Program-made: the position numbers and the translations under genes
Source of the DNA: JAWLBM01 sp041687675
Lineage (GTDB): Bacteria; Pseudomonadota; Alphaproteobacteria; Rhizobiales; Pleomorphomonadaceae
Assembly (NCBI GenBank): GCA_041687675.1
Contig: JAWLBM010000016.1
Location: 1-64,000, forward strand
Length of the DNA stretch: 64,000 nt
Reading direction: 5' to 3'
Notes under the pieces: model-generated
Seen by the model: the letters and a program-made list of their open reading frames with translations, nothing else
What the model was told of the DNA's origin: nothing
Database searches by the model: none
Shown here: piece by piece, positions 1 to 6,831 of the stretch
Layout: each line of letters starts with the position of its first letter
Numbering within the stretch: position 1 is the first letter of the stretch

Positions 1-261
1 GGGCGGGGATCGTGACCGGCTTACGGTCTCGAAGACCAGGGATCCAGCGATCTCCCGCCCGCCAACACCTTCGCACAGAATCGACACACAGGGATCCAGG
101 AAAGCTAGCGGAGTCAACGCGGTAAGGGACGCCTGGATCCCGGCTTTCGCCGGGATGACGGATGTGGGAGGCACTTGGTGCATCCCCGGAGGATGTCGGG
201 CGTGACAGCCCGGCGTCGCGCCGACTTCGACCGCTGGCGAAAACTTCAAAAGGCCGCGGCC
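1..261. other. Gap downstream of flaF with palindromic repeat
   Basis: I see no gene here. The stretch holds several GGATCC-containing half-repeats (around 40-48, 92-101 and 132-141) and one full palindromic element at 133-159. No transcription terminator with a T-run is visible for the flbT-flaF transcript that runs into this region from the right. Confidence 0.5.
133..159. repeat. Palindromic repeat, ATCCCGGC/GCCGGGAT hairpin type
   Basis: The core at 137-156 is a perfect 8-bp stem (ATCCCGGC, loop TTTC, GCCGGGAT), preceded by CTGG and followed by GAC. The same element occurs at 40168-40194 (opposite orientation) and 40228-40254, so it is a dispersed repeat family. Hairpins of this type are common between genes in Alphaproteobacteria. 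Whether this copy acts as a terminator or mRNA stabiliser is unknown. Confidence 0.8.
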
Positions 262-633
262 TCAGGCCGGCGAGCCGCGCAGGCCGGCGGCGATGTTGGC
301 GTTGATCGAGACCAGCGCCCCGACCTTCTCCGGCCGCGGCGCCTCCATCAGGTCGATGGTGCGGTTGAAGATGAACACGGCGATGTTGCCGATGTTCTGC
401 TTGACCGGGTGCGGCAGCGGGCTCTCGGCGGCAGTGGCGGAGGTGGCCAGCACGGTCCAGAGCTTGCGGTTGAACAGCAGCGCGTCGCGAAGATCGTCGG
501 TCCCATTGTCCCAGCCGTCGATGACGGCCTGGAGCCGGGCGGCGGCGCGCAGCAGGAGCGCCGCCTCCAGCTCGCGCGGGCTAGCCGTCGCCTGCTGGGT
601 CTTCTGGTAGGCGAGCGCTGTCTGATTGTACAT
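262..633 (-). CDS. flaF: Flagellar biosynthesis regulator FlaF
   Basis: A 123-residue all-helical cytoplasmic protein matching the FlaF family. The N-terminus MYNQTALAYQKTQQ and the PRELEA and NIAVFIFNRTID segments are characteristic. In Caulobacter FlaF promotes flagellin synthesis or secretion and works against FlbT. The ATG at 633 is preferred over the in-frame TTG at 639 because family members start MY(x)xxxxAY and an AGAAG stretch lies upstream. The first 53 nucleotides overlap the end of flbT in another reading frame, so the two genes are almost certainly translationally coupled. The flagellin gene lies just upstream on the same strand. Confidence 0.93.
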   Translation of the reverse strand: MYNQTALAYQKTQQATASPRELEAALLLRAAARLQAVIDGWDNGTDDLRDALLFNRKLWTVLATSATAAESPLPHPVKQNIGNIAVFIFNRTIDLMEAPRPEKVGALVSINANIAAGLRGSPA

Positions 634-1009
634 GGGCAATCAACTTCTGTTCGTAGTCGATGAGCGACTTTGCTTCCTTCAGAGCTTTGTAGAGGAACCC
701 GCTTAAAACGAGGTTACCGATCTCGGCGACAATCGCGGTTGCGCTCGGAACGGCTTCCACGAATTGCTGCGACAACGAAGAAAATTCGCTCTGGAACTTG
801 GGGATGTCTTCGGAGAGATACATCAGCTGGACCGCCAGATAAATGCGTTTTGCCGGAGTGTCGGCGGTCTCGGGCGTCAGGATGTCGCGCTCGCGCAGGA
901 TCGGCGCGCTGCCCTCGATGTAGAGGCGCGTGCGCTGGCTGTCGTTGGTGATCATCGACCGGCCGATGATGATCCGCTCGCCGGGTTTCAGCTCAACCTT
1001 CAGCGCCAT
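581..1009 (-). CDS. flbT: Flagellin post-transcriptional regulator FlbT
   Basis: A 142-residue protein matching FlbT throughout: MALKVELKPGERIIIG at the start, then DSQRTRLYIEGSAPILRE, then TPAKRIYLAVQLMYL. In Caulobacter FlbT binds the 5' untranslated region of flagellin mRNA and represses its translation until the hook is complete. The ATG at 1009 is chosen because MALKVELKP is the conserved family start; an upstream in-frame extension carries no family similarity. The C-terminus runs about 14 residues past the usual LIxYExxLIxH end, and this extra coding sequence overlaps flaF. The gene lies 120 bp downstream of flagellin, after a terminator, so it probably also has its own promoter. Confidence 0.95.
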   Translation of the reverse strand: MALKVELKPGERIIIGRSMITNDSQRTRLYIEGSAPILRERDILTPETADTPAKRIYLAVQLMYLSEDIPKFQSEFSSLSQQFVEAVPSATAIVAEIGNLVLSGFLYKALKEAKSLIDYEQKLIAHVQSDSARLPEDPAGDG

Positions 1010-1079
1010 GACTGTTTCCCTCCACCGCCGCATCCTACCGCCCGGCCGCGCGGCCAGCCACCGGCGCGGCGCCGGCATG

Positions 1080-1106
1080 AAAAAAGGCGGGCTCGCGCCC
1101 GCCTTT
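1080..1106 (-). terminator. Rho-independent terminator of the flagellin gene
   Basis: Read on the minus strand, a perfect 10-bp stem (1097-1106 pairing with 1083-1092, 4-nt loop at 1093-1096) ends in six T residues (1080-1085). It begins 24 bp past the flagellin stop codon. It separates the abundant flagellin transcript from flbT-flaF. Confidence 0.88.
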
Positions 1107-1129
1107 CTCCGAGGTTTCGTGGGCCGCGG

Positions 1130-2623
1130 TCAGCGGAGCAGCTGGAGCACCGCCTGGTCGGCCTGCGAGGCGAGCGCCAGGCTCTGAGAGGAGAGCTGCT
1201 GGCGGGTCTGCAGGGCGAGGAGGTTCGCGGCCTCCTCGTTGGTGTCGGCAAGGGTGAGGTTCGCCGCACCGGTCTCGAGGGTGTTGATCATGCTCTTGGT
1301 GAACTCCTGGCGGTTCTCCACCACCGAGAGGTTCGAGCCGAAGGCCGACGCCTGCGAGCGGACGTCGTTCAGGGCGGACTTGATGTCGCCGAGGACGCCG
1401 TCGATCGAGGTGTCGCTGTCGAGGTCGGCGGCGACGAGAGTGGTCGGGACGCCGAGGTTCAGGGCGTTGACCGACTCGCCGTCCTTGGTCTGGATGTTGA
1501 TCTCGGACGTGCCGGTCTCGTTGAAGGTGATCTTCAGGTTGTCGCCGCGCAGCAGGTTGATGCCGTTGAAGGACGCATCGTCCGCCAGCTTGTCCAGCTG
1601 GTCGCGCAGTTCGTTGAACTGGTCGGCGAGGTCGGCGCGGACCTGGTTCCCGAGGATTGTCTGGGCGCCGGCCGAGGCGCCGTCGACCACGCCGGTCGAG
1701 CTGACGCCATCGACGTTGAGCACCTGCGTGGACAGGTTCTCGATGCGCAGCTTGCCGTTGTCGTTCGAGGCGCGGATCTTGCCCTCGAGCGCCGCGTCGG
1801 CGTTGATCTCGCCGACCAACTCGTCGACGGACTTGGCGGTGAGCGCGCTGTCCGTGCCGGAGCCGTTGGCGAGGCCGGAGGTGCCGCCGGTGACGGTCTG
1901 GGCGAAGTTGGCGATCGTGACGTCGGCGACGCTCTCGTCGGCGGCGTCGCTGGTGATGGTCAGCTGACCGCTGGAGATGCCCGCGGTGGCGCCGATGCCG
2001 GCGGCCTCGAACTCGGCGTTGATGAGCGCGGCCAGTTCGTCGACGGTCACGGCGGTGTTGTCGATGGCGACGGCGTTCGCCTCGGCCTGGGTGATGGTGA
2101 TCGTCTGCGCGGTGCCGCCATTGACGGAGATGTCGAAGCTGATCTCGTCGGTGCCGCCGCTGAAGTCGATCGCCGCGAAGCCGGCGCCGGTGATCGTGGA
2201 GGTCGCCTGGCCGAGTTCGATGTCGACGGCGGTGGTGCCGACGGCGCCGCCGGTGAAGGAGAGCTTGTCACCGGACTGGACGGTGTCCTGGATCGTGTAG
2301 GAGCCGGTCTGGAAGCTCTTGTCCTGGCGGGCCTGGCGCAGTGTCGACTGCATCGACTCGAGCGTCTTGGTGATCGCCTTCAGGCCGTTGTCGGCCGCCT
2401 CGAGCGTCTTGATGCCGTTGGCCATCGAGTCCATCAGGTTGCCCATGTCGGACGCGCGGCTGTTGAGGGCGGACGCGGTGAAGAAGCTGGTCGGGTTGTC
2501 GAGGGCGGAGTTGACCTTGTTGCCCGTGGCCAGACGCTCCTGCGTCTTGCCCATCAGGATCGAGGTGTTCTGAAGGCTGAGGAGGTTCGCGCGAACCGCC
2601 TTGGAGAGATTGACGTCGGCCAT
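1130..2623 (-). CDS. fliC: Flagellin
   Basis: A 497-residue flagellin, the structural subunit of the flagellar filament, exported through the flagellar type III system. The N-terminal D0/D1 region (residues 1-130) shows NLLSLQ, TQERLATGNKVNSALDNPTSFF and ADNGLKAITKTLESMQSTLRQA. The C-terminal D0/D1 region ends ANLLALQTRQQLSSQSLALASQADQAVLQLLR. The variable centre (about 140-360) is rich in Thr, Gly and Asp and contains flagellin hook-IN-like segments such as VTVDELAALINA. AGAAGGAAG lies upstream of the ATG. It is the only flagellin gene in the window and is next to its likely translational regulators flbT and flaF. The symbol is generic; alphaproteobacterial naming (flaA, fljK) varies. Confidence 0.97.
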   Translation of the reverse strand: MADVNLSKAVRANLLSLQNTSILMGKTQERLATGNKVNSALDNPTSFFTASALNSRASDMGNLMDSMANGIKTLEAADNGLKAITKTLESMQSTLRQARQDKSFQTGSYTIQDTVQSGDKLSFTGGAVGTTAVDIELGQATSTITGAGFAAIDFSGGTDEISFDISVNGGTAQTITITQAEANAVAIDNTAVTVDELAALINAEFEAAGIGATAGISSGQLTITSDAADESVADVTIANFAQTVTGGTSGLANGSGTDSALTAKSVDELVGEINADAALEGKIRASNDNGKLRIENLSTQVLNVDGVSSTGVVDGASAGAQTILGNQVRADLADQFNELRDQLDKLADDASFNGINLLRGDNLKITFNETGTSEINIQTKDGESVNALNLGVPTTLVAADLDSDTSIDGVLGDIKSALNDVRSQASAFGSNLSVVENRQEFTKSMINTLETGAANLTLADTNEEAANLLALQTRQQLSSQSLALASQADQAVLQLLR

Positions 2624-2700
2624 GGGGTGGCTTCCTTCTGGAAACTTGGGGCATGCGGGCCCCCTTACTGGGAGCGCCTGAAGACCCTAGGCCGCGAAAC

Positions 2701-2715
2701 ATAAAGACAAGTTAA
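2701..2715 (-). promoter_or_regulatory. Possible degenerate CtrA site upstream of flagellin
   Basis: On the minus strand the sequence reads TTAA-N7-TTAT, one mismatch from the CtrA motif TTAA-N7-TTAA, 78-92 bp upstream of the flagellin ATG. Caulobacter flagellin genes normally use sigma-54 and FlbD rather than CtrA, and I could not find a sigma-54 element (GG and GC 12 bp apart) here. Treat it as weak. Confidence 0.25.
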
Positions 2716-2830
2716 TCCGCATGCCCCGCATGAGCGCTGCTTGCCGCGAAACTGTCCAGCGATTCCAAGGTGGTATACGGATGCTTTCCGCCCCGTCGGG
2801 CCCGGCCAAGGGGACCCCCGGAACGGATGC

Positions 2831-2857
2831 GCCCTCCGCCCCGGACGGGGGGAGGGC
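2831..2857 (-). terminator. Strong hairpin downstream of the flaG-like gene
   Basis: GCCCTCC...GGAGGGC forms a GC-rich stem-loop, with further C/G pairing inside, 30-56 bp past the stop of the flaG-like gene on the minus strand. There is no T-run after it, so it could be a weak terminator or an mRNA-protecting stem. Confidence 0.45.
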
Positions 2858-2886
2858 ACGCTCTTCCGAGTTGCTGGCGGGGCGGG

Positions 2887-3261
2887 TCAGGCCGTGATGT
2901 CGTAGACGGCGGTGCGGCCCGCCGGGGCGGCGCCCCAGGCGTCCATCATGGCCCGCACGCGCAGCACCGCCTCGTCCGGCATCTGCCGGACCACCTCGCC
3001 GGATTGCACGTCGATCCAGCGGAAGACGAGGTCCTTGGTCTCAAGGTCTCGCACGTACTCGCCGGAGGTCTTGCGAAGGTCCGGCGCGGGCCGATCGCCG
3101 CCGCGGGCGAAGTCGGCGTCCGCCGCCTGGGAGTCCCGGGCGGCCCCGACCGCGGCCGGAGGCGGGAGTTCCGTGGGCGCGGCCTGTTCGGCGACGGCCG
3201 GCGCTCTCGGCACCGGTGCCGTCAGCCCGGTCACCACCGGTTTGACGCTACCGATATCCAT
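2887..3261 (-). CDS. FlaG-like flagellar protein
   Basis: A 124-residue protein whose C-terminal 60 residues (DLVFRWIDVQSGEVVRQMPDEAVLRVRAMM) fit the FlaG family, in which a short domain with the pattern V(I/V)D..TGEVIRQIP.E..L follows a disordered N-terminus. Here the first 60 residues are rich in Ala and Pro. FlaG proteins influence filament length, but the mechanism is not well defined. The ATG at 3261 is chosen over 3315 because AAGGGA lies about 9 bases before it. It lies between flgN and flagellin on the same strand. The family call rests mainly on the short C-terminal motif and on context. Confidence 0.75.
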   Translation of the reverse strand: MDIGSVKPVVTGLTAPVPRAPAVAEQAAPTELPPPAAVGAARDSQAADADFARGGDRPAPDLRKTSGEYVRDLETKDLVFRWIDVQSGEVVRQMPDEAVLRVRAMMDAWGAAPAGRTAVYDITA

Positions 3262-3326
3262 GTCCCATTCCCTTCCCATGAGGCGCTCCGCGATGGAACG
3301 CTCCAGCGGGACCATAGGGCAGGGGA

Positions 3327-3345
3327 CCTGAACAACCGGTTCAGG
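3327..3345. promoter_or_regulatory. Perfect 7-bp inverted repeat upstream of the flaG-like gene
   Basis: CCTGAAC-N5-GTTCAGG is a perfect inverted repeat located 66 bp upstream of the flaG-like ATG and 58 bp past the flgN stop. There is no T-run on either strand, so an operator or a processing hairpin is more likely than a terminator. No binding protein can be named. Confidence 0.4.
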
Positions 3346-3402
3346 ACATCCATCGAATTTTAACGAAGCGCGGATATCCGCGCGCGGGTGCCCGCCGCGG
3401 AC

Positions 3403-3873
3403 TCAGAGGATCCGGTTGCCGGCGATGCCGCGGGCGGACCCGACCGCCTGCGCGAGCCCGCCCTGGCCGTAGCCGGCCGGCGCCTGCCCGCCGGCGCCGT
3501 TCGCCACCTGGCGGATGAGGTCCTCGGCGACGTCGCGGGCGGTGGCGAGGACGGCGAGATTGATCTGCACCTCGGCGCGGAAAAGCTCGTGCCGGCGCTT
3601 CAGCATCTCCGTCTGCTCCGGCAGGAAGCGGGCGAGGGCGCCGACCTCGTCGCGGGCAAGCAGCATCAGCCGCGTGTAGATGGCGGCGCGGTCGTTCTTC
3701 AGGTCGGCGAGGTCGCGGGCGAGGCGCAGCTTGCCCTCGCGGACCAGCCGGGTCTCCTCGTCGAGCACCTCGATCAGGCCGTCCATGGCGACCCCGAGGT
3801 CGGCGATCAGGCGCGCCGCCCGCTCGGCGGAGGTGATCTGCGGCTCCCGCGCGGGGCGGTCGATCGGCTTCAT
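3403..3873 (-). CDS. flgN: FlgN-like flagellar export chaperone
   Basis: A 156-residue, highly charged, predicted all-helical protein with no signal or membrane segment. It resembles FlgN-family proteins, which keep hook-filament junction subunits soluble before export. The central helix LIEVLDEETRLVREGKLRLARDLADLKNDRAAIYTRLM fits the FlgN pattern of a long coiled coil with E..LL..G. The C-terminus is Gly- and Ala-rich and looks disordered. The ATG overlaps the flgJ stop by 4 bp, giving an flgI-flgJ-flgN operon. FlgN is poorly conserved, so the assignment leans on order and helix pattern. Confidence 0.72.
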   Translation of the reverse strand: MKPIDRPAREPQITSAERAARLIADLGVAMDGLIEVLDEETRLVREGKLRLARDLADLKNDRAAIYTRLMLLARDEVGALARFLPEQTEMLKRRHELFRAEVQINLAVLATARDVAEDLIRQVANGAGGQAPAGYGQGGLAQAVGSARGIAGNRIL

Positions 3874-4172
3874 GGGCTCATGGCCTCCTGGATCTTCAGA
3901 AGCTCGCGGGCGATCGGTTCGGCAAGGCCGAAGCCGCCGCGGCGGACGAGGTCCTTGGCGTATTCGTCGACGAGCAGTTCGCGCCAGCTGTCGGCGCTGG
4001 TGTCTCCGGAGAGGGGATCGGTCGGGACGCCCTGGAACATGGTCTTCACCGCGTCCGAGACGAACACCGCCTCGAACTCGCGCGCGACCTCGAGCGCCCG
4101 CTCGCGGTCGGAGACCGGCGACGGGCGGCCGTAGGGGCGAAAGCCGGCCTGGGCGGGCGCGGGGGCGTCCAT
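3870..4172 (-). CDS. flgJ: Rod-binding protein FlgJ (short, no muramidase domain)
   Basis: A protein of about 100 residues equivalent to the N-terminal rod-binding domain of FlgJ: AREFEAVFVSDAVKTMF, then DEYAKDLVRRGGFGLAEPIAREL. It should cap the growing rod in the periplasm. The C-terminal glucosaminidase domain found in enteric FlgJ is absent, as is usual in Alphaproteobacteria, so wall opening must rely on a separate hydrolase. Two starts are possible: a GTG at 4178 that overlaps the flgI stop (GTGA), or the ATG at 4172, which has a GAGGTGA stretch at good spacing and is preferred. Its stop overlaps the flgN start. Confidence 0.88.
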   Translation of the reverse strand: MDAPAPAQAGFRPYGRPSPVSDRERALEVAREFEAVFVSDAVKTMFQGVPTDPLSGDTSADSWRELLVDEYAKDLVRRGGFGLAEPIARELLKIQEAMSP

Positions 4173-4174
4173 CG

Positions 4175-5284
4175 TCACATCACCTCGATCTGGGCCTGCA
4201 GGGCGCCTGCGGCCTTGATCGCCTGGAGGATTGAAATGAGGTCGCGCGGGCCGAGGCCGAGGGCGTTCAGCCCGTCGACCAGTTCCTGCAGCGTCACGCC
4301 GGAGCGGATGACGGCGAGCTGCCGTTCCGACCCGTCGGTGACGTCGACCTGGGTGCGCGGCACCTCCACCGTCTCGCCGAGCGAAAATGGAGGCGGCTGC
4401 GAGACCTGGGGCTGCTCGGTGATGAGGACGGTGAGGTTGCCCTGGGCGACGGCCACCGTCGACACCCGCACCTCCTGCCCCATCACGATGATTCCCGTCG
4501 CCTCGTCCACGATCACCTTCGCCGGCAGGTCCGGCTCGATGATCAGCTGCTCCACGTCCGTGACCAGATCGACGATGTTGCCGTCGAATTCTGGCGGAAC
4601 CGTGAGCCTGACGGTGGACGGGTCGAGCGCCTCGGCGATGTGGCGGGCGAACAGGTCGTTGATGGCGAGGGCGATGCGGCGGGCGGTGGTGAAGTCCGGA
4701 TTCCTGAGGGAAAGCCGCAGGCTGGTGAGGCTGGCGAGGTGGAACTCGATCTCCCGCTCGATGACGGCGCCGTTGGGGATCCGCCCCTGCGTCGGTACGC
4801 CGCGGGTGATCGTGGCGGCGTCGCCGCTCGCCTGGAAGCCGCCGATGGTCACCGGCCCCTGGGCAATGGCGTAGACCTCGCCGGTGGCGCCGAGGAGGGG
4901 CGTGACGAGCAGCTGGCCGCCCTGCAGGCTCGTGGCGTCGCCGAGGGCGGAGATCGACACGTCGATGCGCGACCCGGCGGTGGCGAAGGGGGGCAGGTTC
5001 GCCGTGACCATCACCGCGGCGGTGTTGTCGGTGCGCATCCGGGCATCGCGGACGTTGACCCCGAGCCGCTCAAGCATGGCCTGCAGGCTCTGCCGGGTGA
5101 AGGGCGAGTTGTTGAGGCTGTCGCCGGTGCCCTGCAGGCCGACCACCAGGCCGTAGCCGATCAGCTGGTTCTCGCGGACGCCCTCGACGTCGACGATGTC
5201 CTTGATCCGCGAGGCGGCGAGCGCCTGCCCGCCGACTGCGAGCGACGCGACCACCACCAGGATGCCTGCCAGGATCCGCCTCAT
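4175..5284 (-). CDS. flgI: Flagellar P-ring protein FlgI
   Basis: A 369-residue FlgI precursor that forms the peptidoglycan ring around the rod in the periplasm. A Sec signal peptide covers about residues 1-24 (MRRILAGILVV...GGQALA). The mature protein starts ASRIKDIVDVEGVRENQLIGYGLVVGLQGTGDS, the FlgI hallmark, and ends LVDGLNALGLGPRDLISILQAIKAAGALQAQIEVM. The ATG at 5284 is chosen because it gives a clean signal peptide and has GGAG upstream; an in-frame extension to 5431 has no such features. It is the first gene of flgI-flgJ-flgN and is divergent from fliX, with a CtrA box between them. Confidence 0.97.
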   Translation of the reverse strand: MRRILAGILVVVASLAVGGQALAASRIKDIVDVEGVRENQLIGYGLVVGLQGTGDSLNNSPFTRQSLQAMLERLGVNVRDARMRTDNTAAVMVTANLPPFATAGSRIDVSISALGDATSLQGGQLLVTPLLGATGEVYAIAQGPVTIGGFQASGDAATITRGVPTQGRIPNGAVIEREIEFHLASLTSLRLSLRNPDFTTARRIALAINDLFARHIAEALDPSTVRLTVPPEFDGNIVDLVTDVEQLIIEPDLPAKVIVDEATGIIVMGQEVRVSTVAVAQGNLTVLITEQPQVSQPPPFSLGETVEVPRTQVDVTDGSERQLAVIRSGVTLQELVDGLNALGLGPRDLISILQAIKAAGALQAQIEVM

Positions 5285-5468
5285 CTTCGCTCCATCCAGG
5301 CGAGCCGCTCCGTGCGGCCGGTCCCGCACCCGCTGTCGCAAGCCCCGTGCCAGCGGGCGCATCCGGCCGGGGACCACGGAACCGGCGGTTTTCCCGGGCC
5401 GGGCGGACCCGCGGCTGCCGATCTCGTTCATGCATCGGGAAGCATACCCGGCAGAAGTTGCCGTCTCG

Positions 5469-5484
5469 TTAACGACGCATTAAC
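5469..5484. promoter_or_regulatory. CtrA box between flgI and fliX
   Basis: TTAA-CGACGCA-TTAAC is a perfect match to the CtrA full site TTAA-N7-TTAAC. It lies 185 bp upstream of the flgI ATG and 49 bp upstream of the fliX ATG. In Caulobacter the divergent fliX/flgI promoters belong to the CtrA-controlled class II set, so the same wiring is likely here. Confidence 0.85.
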
Positions 5485-5532
5485 CGAACCCGGGCGCTTA
5501 TTGCCCATCGCATTCCGAAGGTGGAATTGAAG

Positions 5533-5952
5533 ATGCGCATCACCGGACCGACACGCCCGAGCGCGCCGCAGGCCGGCGGCGCGGCCCGGCGCGCGGGCGG
5601 CGGCGCCTTCGCTCCGGCCTCGGCGGAACCGCCGCCCCGCGCCGCGGGCGGCGCGGCGGCGGCCCCGCTCGCCGGGCTCGACGCGCTGATCGCCCTGCAG
5701 GCGATCGACCCGGACCGGCCTGGCGGCCGGCGGCGGGCGGTGCGCCATGGCCACGACCTCCTGGACATGCTGGAGGAGGTGAAGATCGGCCTTCTCGCCG
5801 GCCAGGTGCCGGTTGGCGCCCTCGACCGTATGCTGTCGATCCTCGGCGCGATCGAGCCGAGCGGCGACGAGCAACTCGACGGACTGGTCGCCGACATCCG
5901 CCTCCGGGCGGAGGTGGAACTGGCGAAATTGGGGCGATTTGTGGGCGGGTGA
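5533..5952 (+). CDS. fliX: Flagellar assembly regulator FliX
   Basis: A 139-residue FliX. The N-terminal MRITGP and the C-terminal half (RRRAVRHGHDLLDMLEEVKIGLLAGQVP, then RMLSIL, then DEQLDGLVADIRLRAEVELAKLGRF) match the family. In Caulobacter FliX is a trans-acting factor that couples completion of the early basal body to FlbD and sigma-54-dependent late flagellar transcription. The start at 5533 rather than the GTG at 5521 is chosen because MRITGP is conserved and AAGGTGG lies before it. Residues 10-45 are an Ala/Gly/Pro-rich low-complexity segment. It is divergent from flgI and shares the CtrA box. FlbD, its partner, is not in the window. Confidence 0.93.
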   Translation: MRITGPTRPSAPQAGGAARRAGGGAFAPASAEPPPRAAGGAAAAPLAGLDALIALQAIDPDRPGGRRRAVRHGHDLLDMLEEVKIGLLAGQVPVGALDRMLSILGAIEPSGDEQLDGLVADIRLRAEVELAKLGRFVGG

Positions 5953-6060
5953 GTCGTCCGGGGGACCGGCGGACCTGCTTCAATTATCCGGCTCAAAGCC
6001 ATGAAATTCCTTTCTGATCAACCCCAGCGCTACAAAGGTCGCGGTCAGTAGCCTTTCTGA

Positions 6061-6089
6061 TTGTCCCGCTTCGGGTCGATGGCTATATT
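6061..6089 (+). promoter_or_regulatory. Sigma-70-type promoter of dksA
   Basis: TTGTCC (6061-6066), a 17-bp spacer, then TATATT (6084-6089), 35 bp before the dksA ATG. Both hexamers are close to consensus. This also argues against a dksA start at the in-frame TTG at 6061. Confidence 0.75.
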
Positions 6090-6123
6090 CCGCCCGCGTT
6101 CGACGCAGGGAGAGGGACACCGA

Positions 6124-6540
6124 ATGTCGATCGAGCTGACCGAGGACTATCGGCCGACCGAGGACGAGCCGTTCATGAACGAACGGCAGCGGGAGTATTT
6201 CCGTCGCAAGCTTCTGGACTGGAAGGACGAGATTCTGCGGGAGAGCAAGGAGACCCTGCAGCACCTTCAGGACGACAACATCAACCTGCCGGACATCGCG
6301 GACCGCGCCTCGTCGGAAACGGATCGGGCCATCGAGCTCCGCGCCCGCGACCGGCAGCGCAAGCTGATCGCCAAGATCGACGCGGCCCTGAAGCGGATCG
6401 ACGAGGGCACCTACGGCTACTGCGAGGAGACCGGCGATCCGATTTCCCTGAAGCGGCTCGACGCCCGGCCGATCGCGACGCTGTCGATCGAGGCGCAGGA
6501 GCGGCACGAGCGCCGCGAGCGCGTCTACCGGGACGACTGA
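6124..6540 (+). CDS. dksA: RNA polymerase-binding transcription factor DksA
   Basis: A 138-residue DksA/TraR-type protein that enters the RNA polymerase secondary channel and, with ppGpp, tunes rRNA and amino-acid promoters. The coiled-coil tip carries the acidic motif DIADRA (D57 and D60). The C-terminal zinc-finger region (Y97 onward) keeps only C100; the other three expected cysteines are T103, S121 and A124. This single-cysteine form is familiar from Alphaproteobacteria, so it is probably functional without structural zinc. GGGAGAGGG precedes the ATG. It sits between fliX and the flgH end but has its own promoter and terminator, so it is unlikely to be part of a flagellar operon. Confidence 0.95.
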   Translation: MSIELTEDYRPTEDEPFMNERQREYFRRKLLDWKDEILRESKETLQHLQDDNINLPDIADRASSETDRAIELRARDRQRKLIAKIDAALKRIDEGTYGYCEETGDPISLKRLDARPIATLSIEAQERHERRERVYRDD

Positions 6541-6566
6541 AGACCCGTTCCGCCGGAAGGGTTCCG

Positions 6567-6608
6567 GGGCGGCGTCGCGGCGAGGGCCGGGCGCCGCCCT
6601 TTTTCTTT
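6567..6608 (+). terminator. Rho-independent terminator of dksA
   Basis: GGGCGGCG (6567-6574) pairs with CGCCGCCC (6592-6599), followed by TTTTTCTTT. It starts 27 bp after the dksA stop. The rest of the gap up to flgH (6609-6831) is GC-rich and shows no gene. Confidence 0.85.
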
Positions 6609-6831
6609 GCCCAAGCGGCGGGCACGGTCTCCGGGATCGGCTGGGGAGCCGCGGGAGACCGTGCCCTCCTCCTCGCCGGCCGCGACGACTGGGGAGCGGT
6701 GCGGCCGGCATCGCCCGCGTGCGGCCCTGGGGAGCGCCGCGCCACGGGTCCGCGGACAGGCCGATGCGGGGAGCGGGCCGGTCCGTGGTCCTGCGGGGAC
6801 GGGCCGGGGCCCGCCTCCGTCGTCCGGGGGG

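Noticed and set aside
764..2704. Plus-strand open frame of 646 codons across the flagellin gene
   Set aside because: It lies antisense to flagellin and flbT. Such long shadow frames are common in GC-rich DNA, and its translation (rich in Arg, Gly, Val, Asp) resembles no family.
2624..2830. Sigma-54 promoter upstream of flagellin
   Set aside because: Expected from Caulobacter, but I found no GG/GC pair with the right spacing on the minus strand.
5451..5466. Sigma-54 promoter upstream of flgI (GGCAGAAGTTGC)
   Set aside because: The GG and GC elements are 10 bp apart, not the required 12, and a perfect CtrA site explains the region better.
6061..6123. Extended N-terminus for DksA from a TTG at 6061
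   Set aside because: The added 21 residues lack family similarity and the region contains the promoter hexamers TTGTCC and TATATT.
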